A stretch of DNA of 64,000 bases from Rahnella aceris. GTDB lineage: Bacteria > Pseudomonadota > Gammaproteobacteria > Enterobacterales > Enterobacteriaceae. The stretch covers positions 62,001 to 126,000 of the forward strand of contig NZ_JAADJV010000001.1 in NCBI RefSeq assembly GCF_011684115.1. Reading direction: 5' to 3'. The number at the start of each line of letters is the position of its first letter. Within the stretch, counting starts at the first letter, position 1. Made by a program: the position numbers and the translations under genes. The notes beneath the pieces are model-generated. The model was not told where the DNA came from. It saw only the letters and a program-made list of their open reading frames with translations, and did no database searches. Positions 56,003 through 63,436 of this stretch are shown one piece after another.

Positions 56003-57565
56003 ATGGATCAGCAGCGGCGGTTTGCATTTAATCTTAAGAGACTGATATTGCTTCTTGCACTGGTGAGTACGCTTGTCACCTTGCTCAGCAGTTATCTGGC
56101 AATTTTTCAGGTAGAGAAGAAGCTCCTTACCGAATCCTCCCTCAGGGCGAGTCAGTCGTTCGCCACGCGACTGTCGCTGACGGCTGATTTGTTTTTCAAT
56201 GCCGCAAACAAGCAGGTGGCCTATAGCGCCGATTTACTCGGCGAGCGGTTTAACAATGTTGATGCACTGACTGAAGAAGCCGATCGTTTGCAGTTGCAAA
56301 GTAAGCGCTTCAGCTCGGTGCTGGTGGTGGATACCACCGGCGTCGTGCGTGCGGCTTCACGAAACTCTGCGGCGATGGTCGGTTTAAAACTGGTGTCTGA
56401 TGCCAATACCGCTGCGTTGAAAACGCAAAATCCGGTGCTCAGTTCCCCCTTTCTCACTCCACAGAATAATCACATCATTGTGCTTTCCTCACCCATCCGT
56501 AATGCGCGTGGCGGCTATCTCGGGTATCTGGCCACCGAAATTGACCTGAGCAAAGGCAGCATTGTGGATACGCTGATTAATGCCCGCAATTACCGTAAAG
56601 ACGCCTATATCTATGTCATCGACCGTGAAGGCGACGTGTTGTATCGCGACGCGTCAGGCTGGAGTGAAAGCGCGCCACAGGGGCATGTGAACAAGGCACT
56701 TTTGGGCGGACGGGAGCAGGGTTTTTTGCGTATGGAAAACCTGCAAGGCGAAGAATCTCTGGCGGGTTTCTCTACGGTGGAGGTGGCGGGCTGGACGGTG
56801 CTGGTGCTGCATCCGGCGAAAGCCGATGTGATGCTGCTGTATCACGTAATGATGCAGGTTTTGATCTACACGTTGCCGATCGTCATTCTGGTGTTCATCT
56901 GCATCTGGCTGCTGACGCGCTATATTTCGCGGCCGCTGCGACAGCTTGCCTCAAAGGCTGACACCATGGACTCACATGATGTCTCCGAGGAAATTCAGCA
57001 GATCAATGCCTGGTATTACGAAGCATCGAAGCTGAAAACGGTGATGTTGCAGGGGATACGGTTGTTGCATCAGCGTATCGAACAACTGAGTACCGAAGCC
57101 CATACCGACCCGATGACCGGGCTGCTGAACCGGCGCGGTTTTTATGAGGCGGTGGATAAACAGCTAAAGGAATCGTCGCGCGTTGCAGTCATCACCCTCG
57201 ATATCGATCACTTCAAAAAAGTAAACGACACTTTCGGACATGACGTGGGCGATAGGGTGATCACCCAACTGGCGCGCCACATTCTGAGTAATTCGCGGGA
57301 AGGCGATCTGCTGTGTCGCATGGGTGGCGAGGAATTTTTACTGCTGCTGCCCGGCGCGTCACTGACGCAGGCCACCGGGCTGGCCGAGCGTTTGCGCAAG
57401 CAGGTTGAAATGCAGCAGTTTGAGGGGGCCGGTCAGGTCACGATTTCACTCGGCGTTACCCTGTTCTATCCCGGAAAAGCCAATATTGACGGGGCATTGA
57501 AAACCGCGGATAAAGCGCTGTATCAGGCCAAAAATAAAGGGCGTAACTGCGTGGTGAATTTGTAG
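56003..57565 (+). CDS. Diguanylate cyclase with a Cache sensor
   Basis: This 520-aa membrane protein makes cyclic di-GMP. It has TM1 near 12-36 (ILLLALVSTLVTLLSSYLAI), a periplasmic Cache-type sensor to about 270 (with SSVLVVDTTGVVRAASRNSA, HIIVLSSPIRNARGGYLGYL), and TM2 near 280-303 (LIYTLPIVILVFICIWLLTR). A coiled linker follows, then a GGDEF domain from about 365 (TDPMTGLLNRRGFYEAVDKQ). The active site is RMGGEEFLLLLPG, preceded by REGD five residues before it, a complete inhibitory I-site. Both suggest an active, feedback-controlled enzyme. Confidence 0.95.
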   Translation: MDQQRRFAFNLKRLILLLALVSTLVTLLSSYLAIFQVEKKLLTESSLRASQSFATRLSLTADLFFNAANKQVAYSADLLGERFNNVDALTEEADRLQLQSKRFSSVLVVDTTGVVRAASRNSAAMVGLKLVSDANTAALKTQNPVLSSPFLTPQNNHIIVLSSPIRNARGGYLGYLATEIDLSKGSIVDTLINARNYRKDAYIYVIDREGDVLYRDASGWSESAPQGHVNKALLGGREQGFLRMENLQGEESLAGFSTVEVAGWTVLVLHPAKADVMLLYHVMMQVLIYTLPIVILVFICIWLLTRYISRPLRQLASKADTMDSHDVSEEIQQINAWYYEASKLKTVMLQGIRLLHQRIEQLSTEAHTDPMTGLLNRRGFYEAVDKQLKESSRVAVITLDIDHFKKVNDTFGHDVGDRVITQLARHILSNSREGDLLCRMGGEEFLLLLPGASLTQATGLAERLRKQVEMQQFEGAGQVTISLGVTLFYPGKANIDGALKTADKALYQAKNKGRNCVVNL

Positions 57566-57601
57566 ATTGGATGAGGCTAAACGGTCAGCCAGAAGGATGA
57601 G

Positions 57602-57630
57602 AAAAGGCTCAGGCATCGCGCCTGAGCTTT
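57602..57630. terminator. Bidirectional terminator
   Basis: GGCTCAGGC and GCCTGAGC pair with A-run on the left and TTT on the right. It separates the cyclase from the convergent small gene at 57634. Confidence 0.8.
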
Positions 57631-57633
57631 GAC

Positions 57634-57906
57634 TTAGCGTGAACCCGGCAGCAGGGATTCAGTGCATTTGAAGACGTCTTCGCGGAATTTGCGTGAGGCA
57701 TCATCCAGATCGGCCTGATTGGCGACATCTGCACGGTTGGCTTCCAGCGCCTGATTGACCGCGAGGGTGAACGCATTTTCCTGGCTGGCATTCAGCACAT
57801 TCCCCACGCTGCCAAACAGCAGACGCATGGCGGAAATCTGCACCAGCAGCTCACGGTTTACGCGCTCAAGCTGGTCAACACGTTTGTTCAGGGTCTCGTC
57901 ATTCAT
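57634..57906 (-). CDS. Hypothetical 90-aa coiled-coil protein
   Basis: This protein starts at ATG 57906 (MNDETLNKRVDQLERVNREL), behind GGAGACACCT. It has a heptad-rich N-terminal coiled coil, then LLFGSVGNVLNASQENAFTL and a helical end (DDASRKFREDVFKCTESLLP). Small soluble proteins of this form occur in Yersiniaceae without an assigned function. The N-terminal extension to 57954 is unsupported. Confidence 0.65.
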   Translation of the reverse strand: MNDETLNKRVDQLERVNRELLVQISAMRLLFGSVGNVLNASQENAFTLAVNQALEANRADVANQADLDDASRKFREDVFKCTESLLPGSR

Positions 57907-57996
57907 AGGTGTCTCCTTATTTAATTGCCGCACACCATAACAAAAGCACCGCAATGAAAAAACCGTCTTACGGCGGGCGGGTCTTTGTCTGGTGGA

Positions 57997-58725
57997 TTAA
58001 CGCACCATTTGCTGCATCTGACGGCTGAGTTGCATCAGTTGCGCATTCAGCGGAACCAGTTGTTGCTGGATGGCGTTGTATTTATCCAGTTGTTTCTGGT
58101 TGGCGAATTGCAGACGGTTGCCGGTGATGGTGACGTTTTTGCCCTGACTTTTGATGAAGTCGGCCTTCGCTACAATCAGGTTCAGCACCTGCGGCAATAA
58201 ATCAAACACCTGCTCAGTGACGGCTGACGGTTTAACGATGGTTTTCTCATACACCTGATCGTAAACCTTCTTCAGGTCTTCCGGCTGTTTCAGCGCTGCA
58301 TGCTGCGTATCGGCCTGGGTTTTCAGCAGCACGATTTTCTCTTTCCATCGTTCACTGCTGTCAGCCATTTTCTTCAGATCATCGCGCTGCTCAAGCAGGT
58401 TACTGACGCTGTTTACGCCGTTCATACCGGCAAAAACCGGCACCAGCGAAGAATCGAGTTCGATATTCATCTGATGATGAAAACCGGTGATAATCGCGTA
58501 ATCTTTAGTGTAATCGCCAAACTCTTTTTTCTGCGCTTCGGTCAGTTGCGGGACGGCCAGCACGGGTTTATCGAGGATCCGCGACTGAAGAAAATCTATA
58601 AAGGCTTTGCGTTGTGCGGGTTCTTTATCACCGCAGCCGCTGAGGACAACAATCATCAGCAACATCATAAAAGGGAGCAAAAATACGCGGTGTGAGGTCT
58701 GTAAGCGGGGCGCTGAGTGCATCAT
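57997..58725 (-). CDS. yiaF: DUF3053 lipoprotein YiaF
   Basis: This 242-aa lipoprotein has a signal segment with lipobox LSGC (VFLLPFMMLLMIVVLSGCGD). The mature part CGDKEPAQRKAFIDFLQSRI, KEFGDYTKDYAIITGFHHQM matches E. coli YiaF (DUF3053) throughout, including FANQKQLDKYNAIQQQL near the end. Role unknown. A helical, probably periplasmic protein. Start M1 or M2 is not settled. Confidence 0.88.
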   Translation of the reverse strand: MMHSAPRLQTSHRVFLLPFMMLLMIVVLSGCGDKEPAQRKAFIDFLQSRILDKPVLAVPQLTEAQKKEFGDYTKDYAIITGFHHQMNIELDSSLVPVFAGMNGVNSVSNLLEQRDDLKKMADSSERWKEKIVLLKTQADTQHAALKQPEDLKKVYDQVYEKTIVKPSAVTEQVFDLLPQVLNLIVAKADFIKSQGKNVTITGNRLQFANQKQLDKYNAIQQQLVPLNAQLMQLSRQMQQMVR

Positions 58726-58853
58726 TTCCTTGTTCCTTTATCTCCATCATCAGAGCCTTAACCTTAACGCATAAAGATAATTTTTTGCTAGATCAGCATA
58801 GCTATCTTCGCTAACGTCACTCTCAGAGTCATTTATTCAGGGAATGTATCACT

Positions 58854-59960
58854 TTGAAGCATAAGTCATTTTCGATAAAACAGTTTGCGCCGGTGCTGGC
58901 CATGATGATCCTCGCGGGGTGTACCTCGACGAAAAAAAACGCAACGCCGGTGCAAAATCCGCATGACGTGAAAGCGGATATCGTGCGGCTGATGCCGACA
59001 TCAGCCCCCGACAGAAAAGGTTGGGCGACCGATATTACCGCCGCTTTCACCACGCAGAACATTCCGGCAACCACCGAAAATATCTGTTCTGTGCTGGCGG
59101 TGGCGCAGCAGGAATCCAATTTCAACGCCGACGCACCGGTGCCGGGATTAAGCAAAATTGCGTGGAAAGAGATTGACCGGCGCGCCGATGCGGTTCATGT
59201 GCCCAATTTCCTGGTGCACACCGCGTTGTTGCTGAAATCCCCGAACGGCAAATCCTACAGCGAGCGGCTGGATAACGTAAAAACCGAGAAACAGCTGAGT
59301 GCGATTTTTGATGATTTCATTGATATGGTGCCGATGGGGCAGAAGCTGTTCGGCAATCTGAATCCGGTGCATACCGGCGGGCCGATGCAGGTCAGCATTG
59401 CGTTTGCCGAGCAAAACGCCAAAGGCTATCCGTATAAAGTTGAGGATTCAATCCGCAATGAAGTGTTTAGCCGCCGCGGCGGCGTGTATTTTGGCGTCAA
59501 ACATCTGCTGGGGTATCCGGCGAATTACACTCAGCCGTTATACCGCTTTGCCGACTTTAATGCTGGCTGGTATGCCAGCCGCAACGCCGCATTCCAGAGT
59601 GCGGTAAGTAAAGTGTCAGGCATTCCGCTGGCACTGGACGGTGACCTGATTAACTACGGCACTGATAAACCGGGCGGCACAGAGCTGGCAGTACGCACAC
59701 TGAGCAAACGTCTGGACATCAGCAATTCGGCCATCCGTAAGGCGCTGGAGAAGGGCGAACAACTGGAGTTTGAAGAGACCCGGCTCTACAAGCAGGTCTT
59801 CGCGCTGGCGGATAAAACCACCGGTAAAAGACAGCCACGGGAAATGCTACCGGGCATCACGCTGGAAAGTCCGAAGATTACCCGCAAGCTGACTACCGCG
59901 TGGTTTGCTAAGCGGGTAGACGGTCGTCGTGCGGATTGCATGAAAAGAGCGGGAGGATGA
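58854..59960 (+). CDS. yaiW: DUF1615 outer-membrane lipoprotein YaiW
   Basis: This 368-aa lipoprotein has signal FAPVLAMMILAGC (lipobox LAGC near 19-22). The conserved DUF1615 domain has SVLAVAQQESNFNADAPVPG (near 80-99), GPMQVSIAFAEQNAKGYPYK and YRFADFNAGWYASRNAAFQS. E. coli YaiW is a surface-exposed outer-membrane lipoprotein that helps uptake of proline-rich peptides with SbmA. The glutamate in QQESNFNADAPVPG and the GPMQVS element resemble a lytic-transglycosylase-like fold. The start is a TTG at 58854; the nearby ATG is out of frame. A terminator lies at 59966-59992. Confidence 0.88.
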   Translation: MKHKSFSIKQFAPVLAMMILAGCTSTKKNATPVQNPHDVKADIVRLMPTSAPDRKGWATDITAAFTTQNIPATTENICSVLAVAQQESNFNADAPVPGLSKIAWKEIDRRADAVHVPNFLVHTALLLKSPNGKSYSERLDNVKTEKQLSAIFDDFIDMVPMGQKLFGNLNPVHTGGPMQVSIAFAEQNAKGYPYKVEDSIRNEVFSRRGGVYFGVKHLLGYPANYTQPLYRFADFNAGWYASRNAAFQSAVSKVSGIPLALDGDLINYGTDKPGGTELAVRTLSKRLDISNSAIRKALEKGEQLEFEETRLYKQVFALADKTTGKRQPREMLPGITLESPKITRKLTTAWFAKRVDGRRADCMKRAGG

Positions 59961-59965
59961 TTCTT

Positions 59966-59992
59966 AAAGCCTGCCGGAACCGGGCAGGCTTT
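59966..59992. terminator. Terminator after yaiW
   Basis: AAAGCCTGCC and GGCAGGCTTT pair around GGAACCG and are followed by T-rich sequence. The symmetric A and T flanks allow it to work on both strands. Confidence 0.85.
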
Positions 59993-59996
59993 CTTA

Positions 59997-60164
59997 TTAT
60001 TTAATCGGGCTACAGCCGTTGTCACGGGCGGCCTGAGCGATATTTCCGGTTGGAATAAATCCGCCGGTAATATAATCCCGTTGAAATAAAAGCTTGCTTA
60101 ATAAATCCGCCTGTGTGTAAATAGCGTCAACGGTTTGTGGTTAAGACCTATTTATGTAAGACAT
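59997..60164 (-). pseudogene. Possible small gene interrupted by a TAA
   Basis: On the minus strand an ATG at 60164 opens a frame of 7 codons (MSYINRS), then TAA at 60141-60143. The same frame then continues for 47 codons with QADLLSKLLFQRDYITGGFI and PTGNIAQAARDNGCSPIK before a stop next to the shared terminator. The second part looks coding (mixed residues, hydrophobic periodicity) but has no start. A nonsense mutation in a small gene of 55 codons would explain it. The rest of this gap up to the cold-shock gene has no gene. Confidence 0.35.
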
Positions 60165-60312
60165 TTTAGTAAAGCAGTTCCTGGTTCAAGTGATGTAGCA
60201 AATCCTTTCTCCGACGAATTTCCTTCTCTGATGCATCCATAAGTATTTCAAATAAAAACAGACCTATATTGCCCTATGGCATCATAAAATAAAAACGAAG
60301 AAGGTATTTTCT

Positions 60313-60525
60313 ATGTCTAATAAAATGACTGGTTTAGTAAAATGGTTTGACGCTGGTAAAGGTTTCGGTTTCATCTCCCCTGCAGACGGCAGCAAAGACG
60401 TGTTCGTTCACTTCTCTGCAATCCAGAGCAATGATTTCAAAACCCTGGACGAAGGTCAGAACGTTGAGTTCACCATCGAAAATGGTCAGAAAGGCCCATC
60501 AGCGGGTAACGTTGTCGTTCTGTAA
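60313..60525 (+). CDS. Cold-shock family protein (CspC/CspE type)
   Basis: This 70-aa OB-fold protein has the RNA-binding motifs [15 protein letters not shown] (RNP1 KGFGFI) and DVFVHFSAI (RNP2 VFVHF). It lies after a long untranslated leader (no frame from 60165 to 60312). CspC/CspE bind RNA, melt structures and act as antiterminators. It has GAAGAAGGT before ATG and a terminator at 60627-60656. I cannot tell CspC from CspE by sequence memory alone. Confidence 0.93.
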   Translation: MSNKMTGLVKWFDAGKGFGFISPADGSKDVFVHFSAIQSNDFKTLDEGQNVEFTIENGQKGPSAGNVVVL

Positions 60526-60626
60526 TGTCGCCTGATATTGAAGGCAAACACTCTGCAATAGCGAAGATGGGTTAAACCCGGAGCAGCCAGAATAATTGTT
60601 TCAATATCGACATTATCAATGACAAA

Positions 60627-60656
60627 AATAAACCCTGGCCAACGCCGGGGTTTATT
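60627..60656 (+). terminator. Terminator of the cold-shock gene
   Basis: AATAAACCC pairs with GGGTTTATT around a short GC loop (TGGCCAACGCCG, itself partly paired). It lies about 100 bp after the stop. Confidence 0.7.
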
Positions 60657-60822
60657 ATATATAAGCTTCTGAATTTATTTCCGGGAGCCATAACAGAAAA
60701 GCCAGTTGGATTATTTCACCCGTTGTTTTTTCTGTTATGAAATGGCCGTGCTCAGGCCGCGCAATGTCGGAGTGTTCGATGGACGCTTGCGCCATAATAT
60801 GACGGCCGGGAAAGCACCGGCA

Positions 60823-61062
60823 AATTCCCTTTATCCTTTGGGCTGGCTCTGCGTTGGCCGCCATCACTCACCCCAGTCACATACTGATGTATGCTCCCGG
60901 GGACGCGTTCTGTTGCCGCCTTGATCCAACCCAAATGCTTGCGGGAATTCCCTTTATCCTTTGGGCTGACTCTGCGTTGGCTTCCTTCGCTCACCCGAAT
61001 CACTTACATAAGTAAGCTCATCGGGATTCCTTCACTTGCCGCCTTCCTGCAACTCGAATTAT
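60823..61062. repeat. Two tandem copies of a ~120-bp dispersed-type repeat
   Basis: Copies begin at 60823 and 60946, both with AATTCCCTTTATCCTTTGGG and CTCTGCGTTGG. Both run through a palindromic centre (ACATACTGATGTATG in the first, ACTTACATAAGTAAG in the second) to TTGCCGCCTT and AAC. The copies differ at many sites, so the duplication is old. The block is non-coding. The open frame across it is an artefact. Enterobacterial genomes contain such dispersed repeats, but I cannot name this one. Confidence 0.7.
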
Positions 61063-61283
61063 TCGTGAATAAGCTTTGTGTTCAATCCCGATCCCAATCC
61101 AACCTCAATTGCTGCCTTTGCCGAAAAACAGGTAAAAAAAAGCCCGCACGCGGCGGGCAAAATAACAGGGTTCTACAGGGGTATTACACAGGGACATCAC
61201 ACAACATTTGATGGATTTAAGATATCAAACCTTGTGTATGGTTTTGTCATCGCCCGGTAAGGTTAATCCAGCAGATGTAAGCC

Positions 61284-61421
61284 TTATTTGTCCGCATAAT
61301 GCGTAATCACCTGATCAATTTTGCTGTCCGCCAGCGCAATGCCCTTCTGTATCAGAGACTCAGAACCGATGCTTGCCAGCACGATAACCACGGCAACAAT
61401 CATTAATCCTTTGTATGTCAT
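61284..61421 (-). CDS. Small membrane-anchored protein (45 aa)
   Basis: A 45-codon frame from ATG 61421 has an N-terminal hydrophobic segment MTYKGLMIVAVVIVLASIGS, then SLIQKGIALADSKIDQVITH. The second half is an amphipathic helix. It is preceded by GGATTCATC, a plausible site. It may be an inner-membrane protein with a cytosolic or periplasmic helix. It is the first of three tiny genes in a row reading leftward. Confidence 0.6.
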   Translation of the reverse strand: MTYKGLMIVAVVIVLASIGSESLIQKGIALADSKIDQVITHYADK

Positions 61422-61512
61422 GATGAATCCTTCCGCATAGCTTAATGAATGGCAGCATTATGCGACGATACGGCAAGTATCGCCACAGGAAGAGAAAGCA
61501 GAGGGAAAGGCG

Positions 61513-61623
61513 TTATGCACCTAAATGGCCGACAGTGAAATACGTGACCAAACCAACGATCACCAGCAGCGCAATCGCAGAGGCAGTATAAAGAATGATG
61601 CGTTTAGGGCTGTAAAATGCCAT
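61513..61623 (-). CDS. Small single-span membrane protein (36 aa)
   Basis: ATG 61623 behind AGGACATTTC opens a 36-codon frame MAFYSPKRIILYTASAIALL, then VIVGLVTYFTVGHLGA. It has a positive N-terminus and one membrane span of about 20 residues. The positive charges before the span suggest an N-in orientation. No known family. Confidence 0.6.
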   Translation of the reverse strand: MAFYSPKRIILYTASAIALLVIVGLVTYFTVGHLGA

Positions 61624-61663
61624 GAAATGTCCTTATTTATCCGTCGTCGTTAACGCTGTTTAC

Positions 61664-61750
61664 TCACAGAAGTTCCATCATCAGGGCCATCACATAACCG
61701 ATCCCGACAGAGCCTCCTGCCATCATTAACCAAAAAGCAGTGGCCTTCAT
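61664..61750 (-). CDS. Small single-span membrane protein (28 aa)
   Basis: ATG 61750 behind AAGGAGTGTGAA opens a 28-codon frame MKATAFWLMMAGGSVGIGYV, then MALMMELL. The ribosome site GGAG is strong. The product is almost entirely a membrane helix with glycine spacing. It precedes the 36-aa and 45-aa genes on the same strand, so they may be an operon. Confidence 0.55.
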   Translation of the reverse strand: MKATAFWLMMAGGSVGIGYVMALMMELL

Positions 61751-61751
61751 T

Positions 61752-62048
61752 TCACACTCCTTGTGCGGGACGAATTGTCCCAATCATTTGTTTCATGATG
61801 CAATTATAACAAACATATAATCCATATGGATAAATATGTGCTTTTATTTTAAGCAATGTGTCTGAGAAATCCCTTTCTGAACTGTGAAGCATCTCGCTAA
61901 TCTGCCCAAAAGCAATGACGAAGCAGGGGAGATGATTGTGCTTATGCACATCGTTTAATGCATTGATAATATGCAGTAATAAGGCCAGTGAGTCCTTGCG
62001 GGTGATCAAAGCTTGGGCGACTGCACAATGGTAAATCCCGGTGTACAC
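61752..62048 (-). CDS. Possible small hypothetical protein
   Basis: This frame of 98 codons starts at a GTG with no clear ribosome site. Its middle (LALLLHIINALNDVHKHNHL, CFVIAFGQISEMLHSSERDF) looks protein-like, with hydrophobic periodicity. It overlaps the promoter region of the 61750 gene and is divergent from the MFS gene. No known family. It may be spurious. Confidence 0.3.
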   Translation of the reverse strand: MYTGIYHCAVAQALITRKDSLALLLHIINALNDVHKHNHLPCFVIAFGQISEMLHSSERDFSDTLLKIKAHIYPYGLYVCYNCIMKQMIGTIRPAQGV

Positions 62049-62098
62049 ATCTTACTTAGTGTTGCAGTTGTTCATAATTTCAACGCTAAGGGAACACC

Positions 62099-63436
62099 AT
62101 GAACGGTCATGAAAACAAAGCGGTACGCAGTGCAAACCGCAAATTCTTTGCCCGCACCATTCCGATGCTCATCCTGATGTTGATCATTAACCAAATCGAC
62201 CGCACCAATGTCGGATTCATCAAGCATAGCCTGGAAACCGACGTAGGCATCAGCACGGCAGCGTTCGGTTTCGGTGCCGGGCTGTTCTTCGTCGGTTACG
62301 CGCTGTTTGAAATTCCCAGCAACATGCTGATGGACAAGTATGGCGCGCGTGTCTGGCTGACGCGCATCATGATCACCTGGGGTGCGGTGGTCTTTGCCAT
62401 GGGCTTCGTCACCACACCGATGCAATTCTACGTGCTGCGGTTTCTGCTCGGTGTCGCTGAAGCCGGTTTCTTCCCTGGGATCCTGTTCTATTTCCGCAAA
62501 TGGGTGCCGAATGTTTACCGCGGCCGTGCCACGGCTTTGATCCTCACCGGTTCAGCAGCCGCGTACTTGCTCTCCGGCCCGGTTACCGGTGGCCTGCTGG
62601 AATTGCATGACTTTATGGGATTGCCGGGCTGGCAGTGGGTGCTGTTTATCGAAGGTGCGCTGTCGGTGCTGGTAGGGATCGTGGCGGCATTCTTCCTGGT
62701 GTCGAAACCTGAAGAGGCAAAATGGCTGACTGCTGAAGAGAAACTTGCGCTGAGTAATGCGCTGAGCACGGAATCCAGTTCGCGTGATTTACATACGCAG
62801 GGGCAGTCGCGCTGGAAGCTGATCACTGACGGCAAAATGGCGTACCTGTGTTTCCTGTTCTTTGTGATGTGCATGACCGGTTACACGCTGGTGTTCTGGC
62901 AGCCGGAGATCATCGGCCGCATTCAGGGGCTTTCCCCCTTCCAGATCGGCATGCTGAATTCCGTTCCGTGGATTTGCGCCATTATCGCCATCAATATTCT
63001 TGGCCGCGTCAGCGACCGTTTCCGCGGCAGTCGCGAAACCATTCTGGCGCTGGCGTTGATTGTGGCTGCGATCGGCACCTGCCTGTGTACGGTCGGCAGT
63101 CCGTGGTTTGGTTTATTTGCGCTATGCGTGGTGTGTATCGGGACGAAATCCAGCGCGGTATTGTTCTGGCCGATCCCGCAAAGTCAGCTACCGTCATCCA
63201 TCGTGGCGCCGGGGATTGCGCTGATCAATTCACTGGGCAATCTCGGCGGTTTCTTCGCACCGGCGGTGTTTGGTTATCTGCAACAAACCACCGGCAGCAC
63301 CACTGCGGGTTTGTATATCCTCAGCGGAATTTCGGTTTTCGCCGCTATCACGCTGTTCTTCACCAAAACTCACCGCACGCCAACGCAACCTGAATATCAC
63401 GCCCCGCAGGGAATGGAGCCAAAACGTCATGTCTGA
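62099..63436 (+). CDS. MFS transporter of the anion:cation symporter (tartrate/hexarate) type
   Basis: This 445-aa inner-membrane symporter has 12 helices: INQIDRTNVGFIKHSLETDV near the start (DRTNVGFA-type family mark), LFEIPSNMLMDKYGARVWLT (motif A) near 73-92, and FLLGVAEAGFFPGILFYFRK near 118-137. These match TtuB-like uptake of tartrate-type dicarboxylic acids. It overlaps the next gene by 8 bp (63429-63436), which encodes a glucarate dehydratase-like protein. So it probably imports glucarate or a related aldarate. A leader of about 50 bp precedes the ATG. Confidence 0.9.
   Translation: MNGHENKAVRSANRKFFARTIPMLILMLIINQIDRTNVGFIKHSLETDVGISTAAFGFGAGLFFVGYALFEIPSNMLMDKYGARVWLTRIMITWGAVVFAMGFVTTPMQFYVLRFLLGVAEAGFFPGILFYFRKWVPNVYRGRATALILTGSAAAYLLSGPVTGGLLELHDFMGLPGWQWVLFIEGALSVLVGIVAAFFLVSKPEEAKWLTAEEKLALSNALSTESSSRDLHTQGQSRWKLITDGKMAYLCFLFFVMCMTGYTLVFWQPEIIGRIQGLSPFQIGMLNSVPWICAIIAINILGRVSDRFRGSRETILALALIVAAIGTCLCTVGSPWFGLFALCVVCIGTKSSAVLFWPIPQSQLPSSIVAPGIALINSLGNLGGFFAPAVFGYLQQTTGSTTAGLYILSGISVFAAITLFFTKTHRTPTQPEYHAPQGMEPKRHV

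Noticed and set aside
60752..61003. 83-codon frame across the tandem repeats
   Set aside because: It contains RRVSPKDKGN twice because it translates the two repeat copies; not a real protein.
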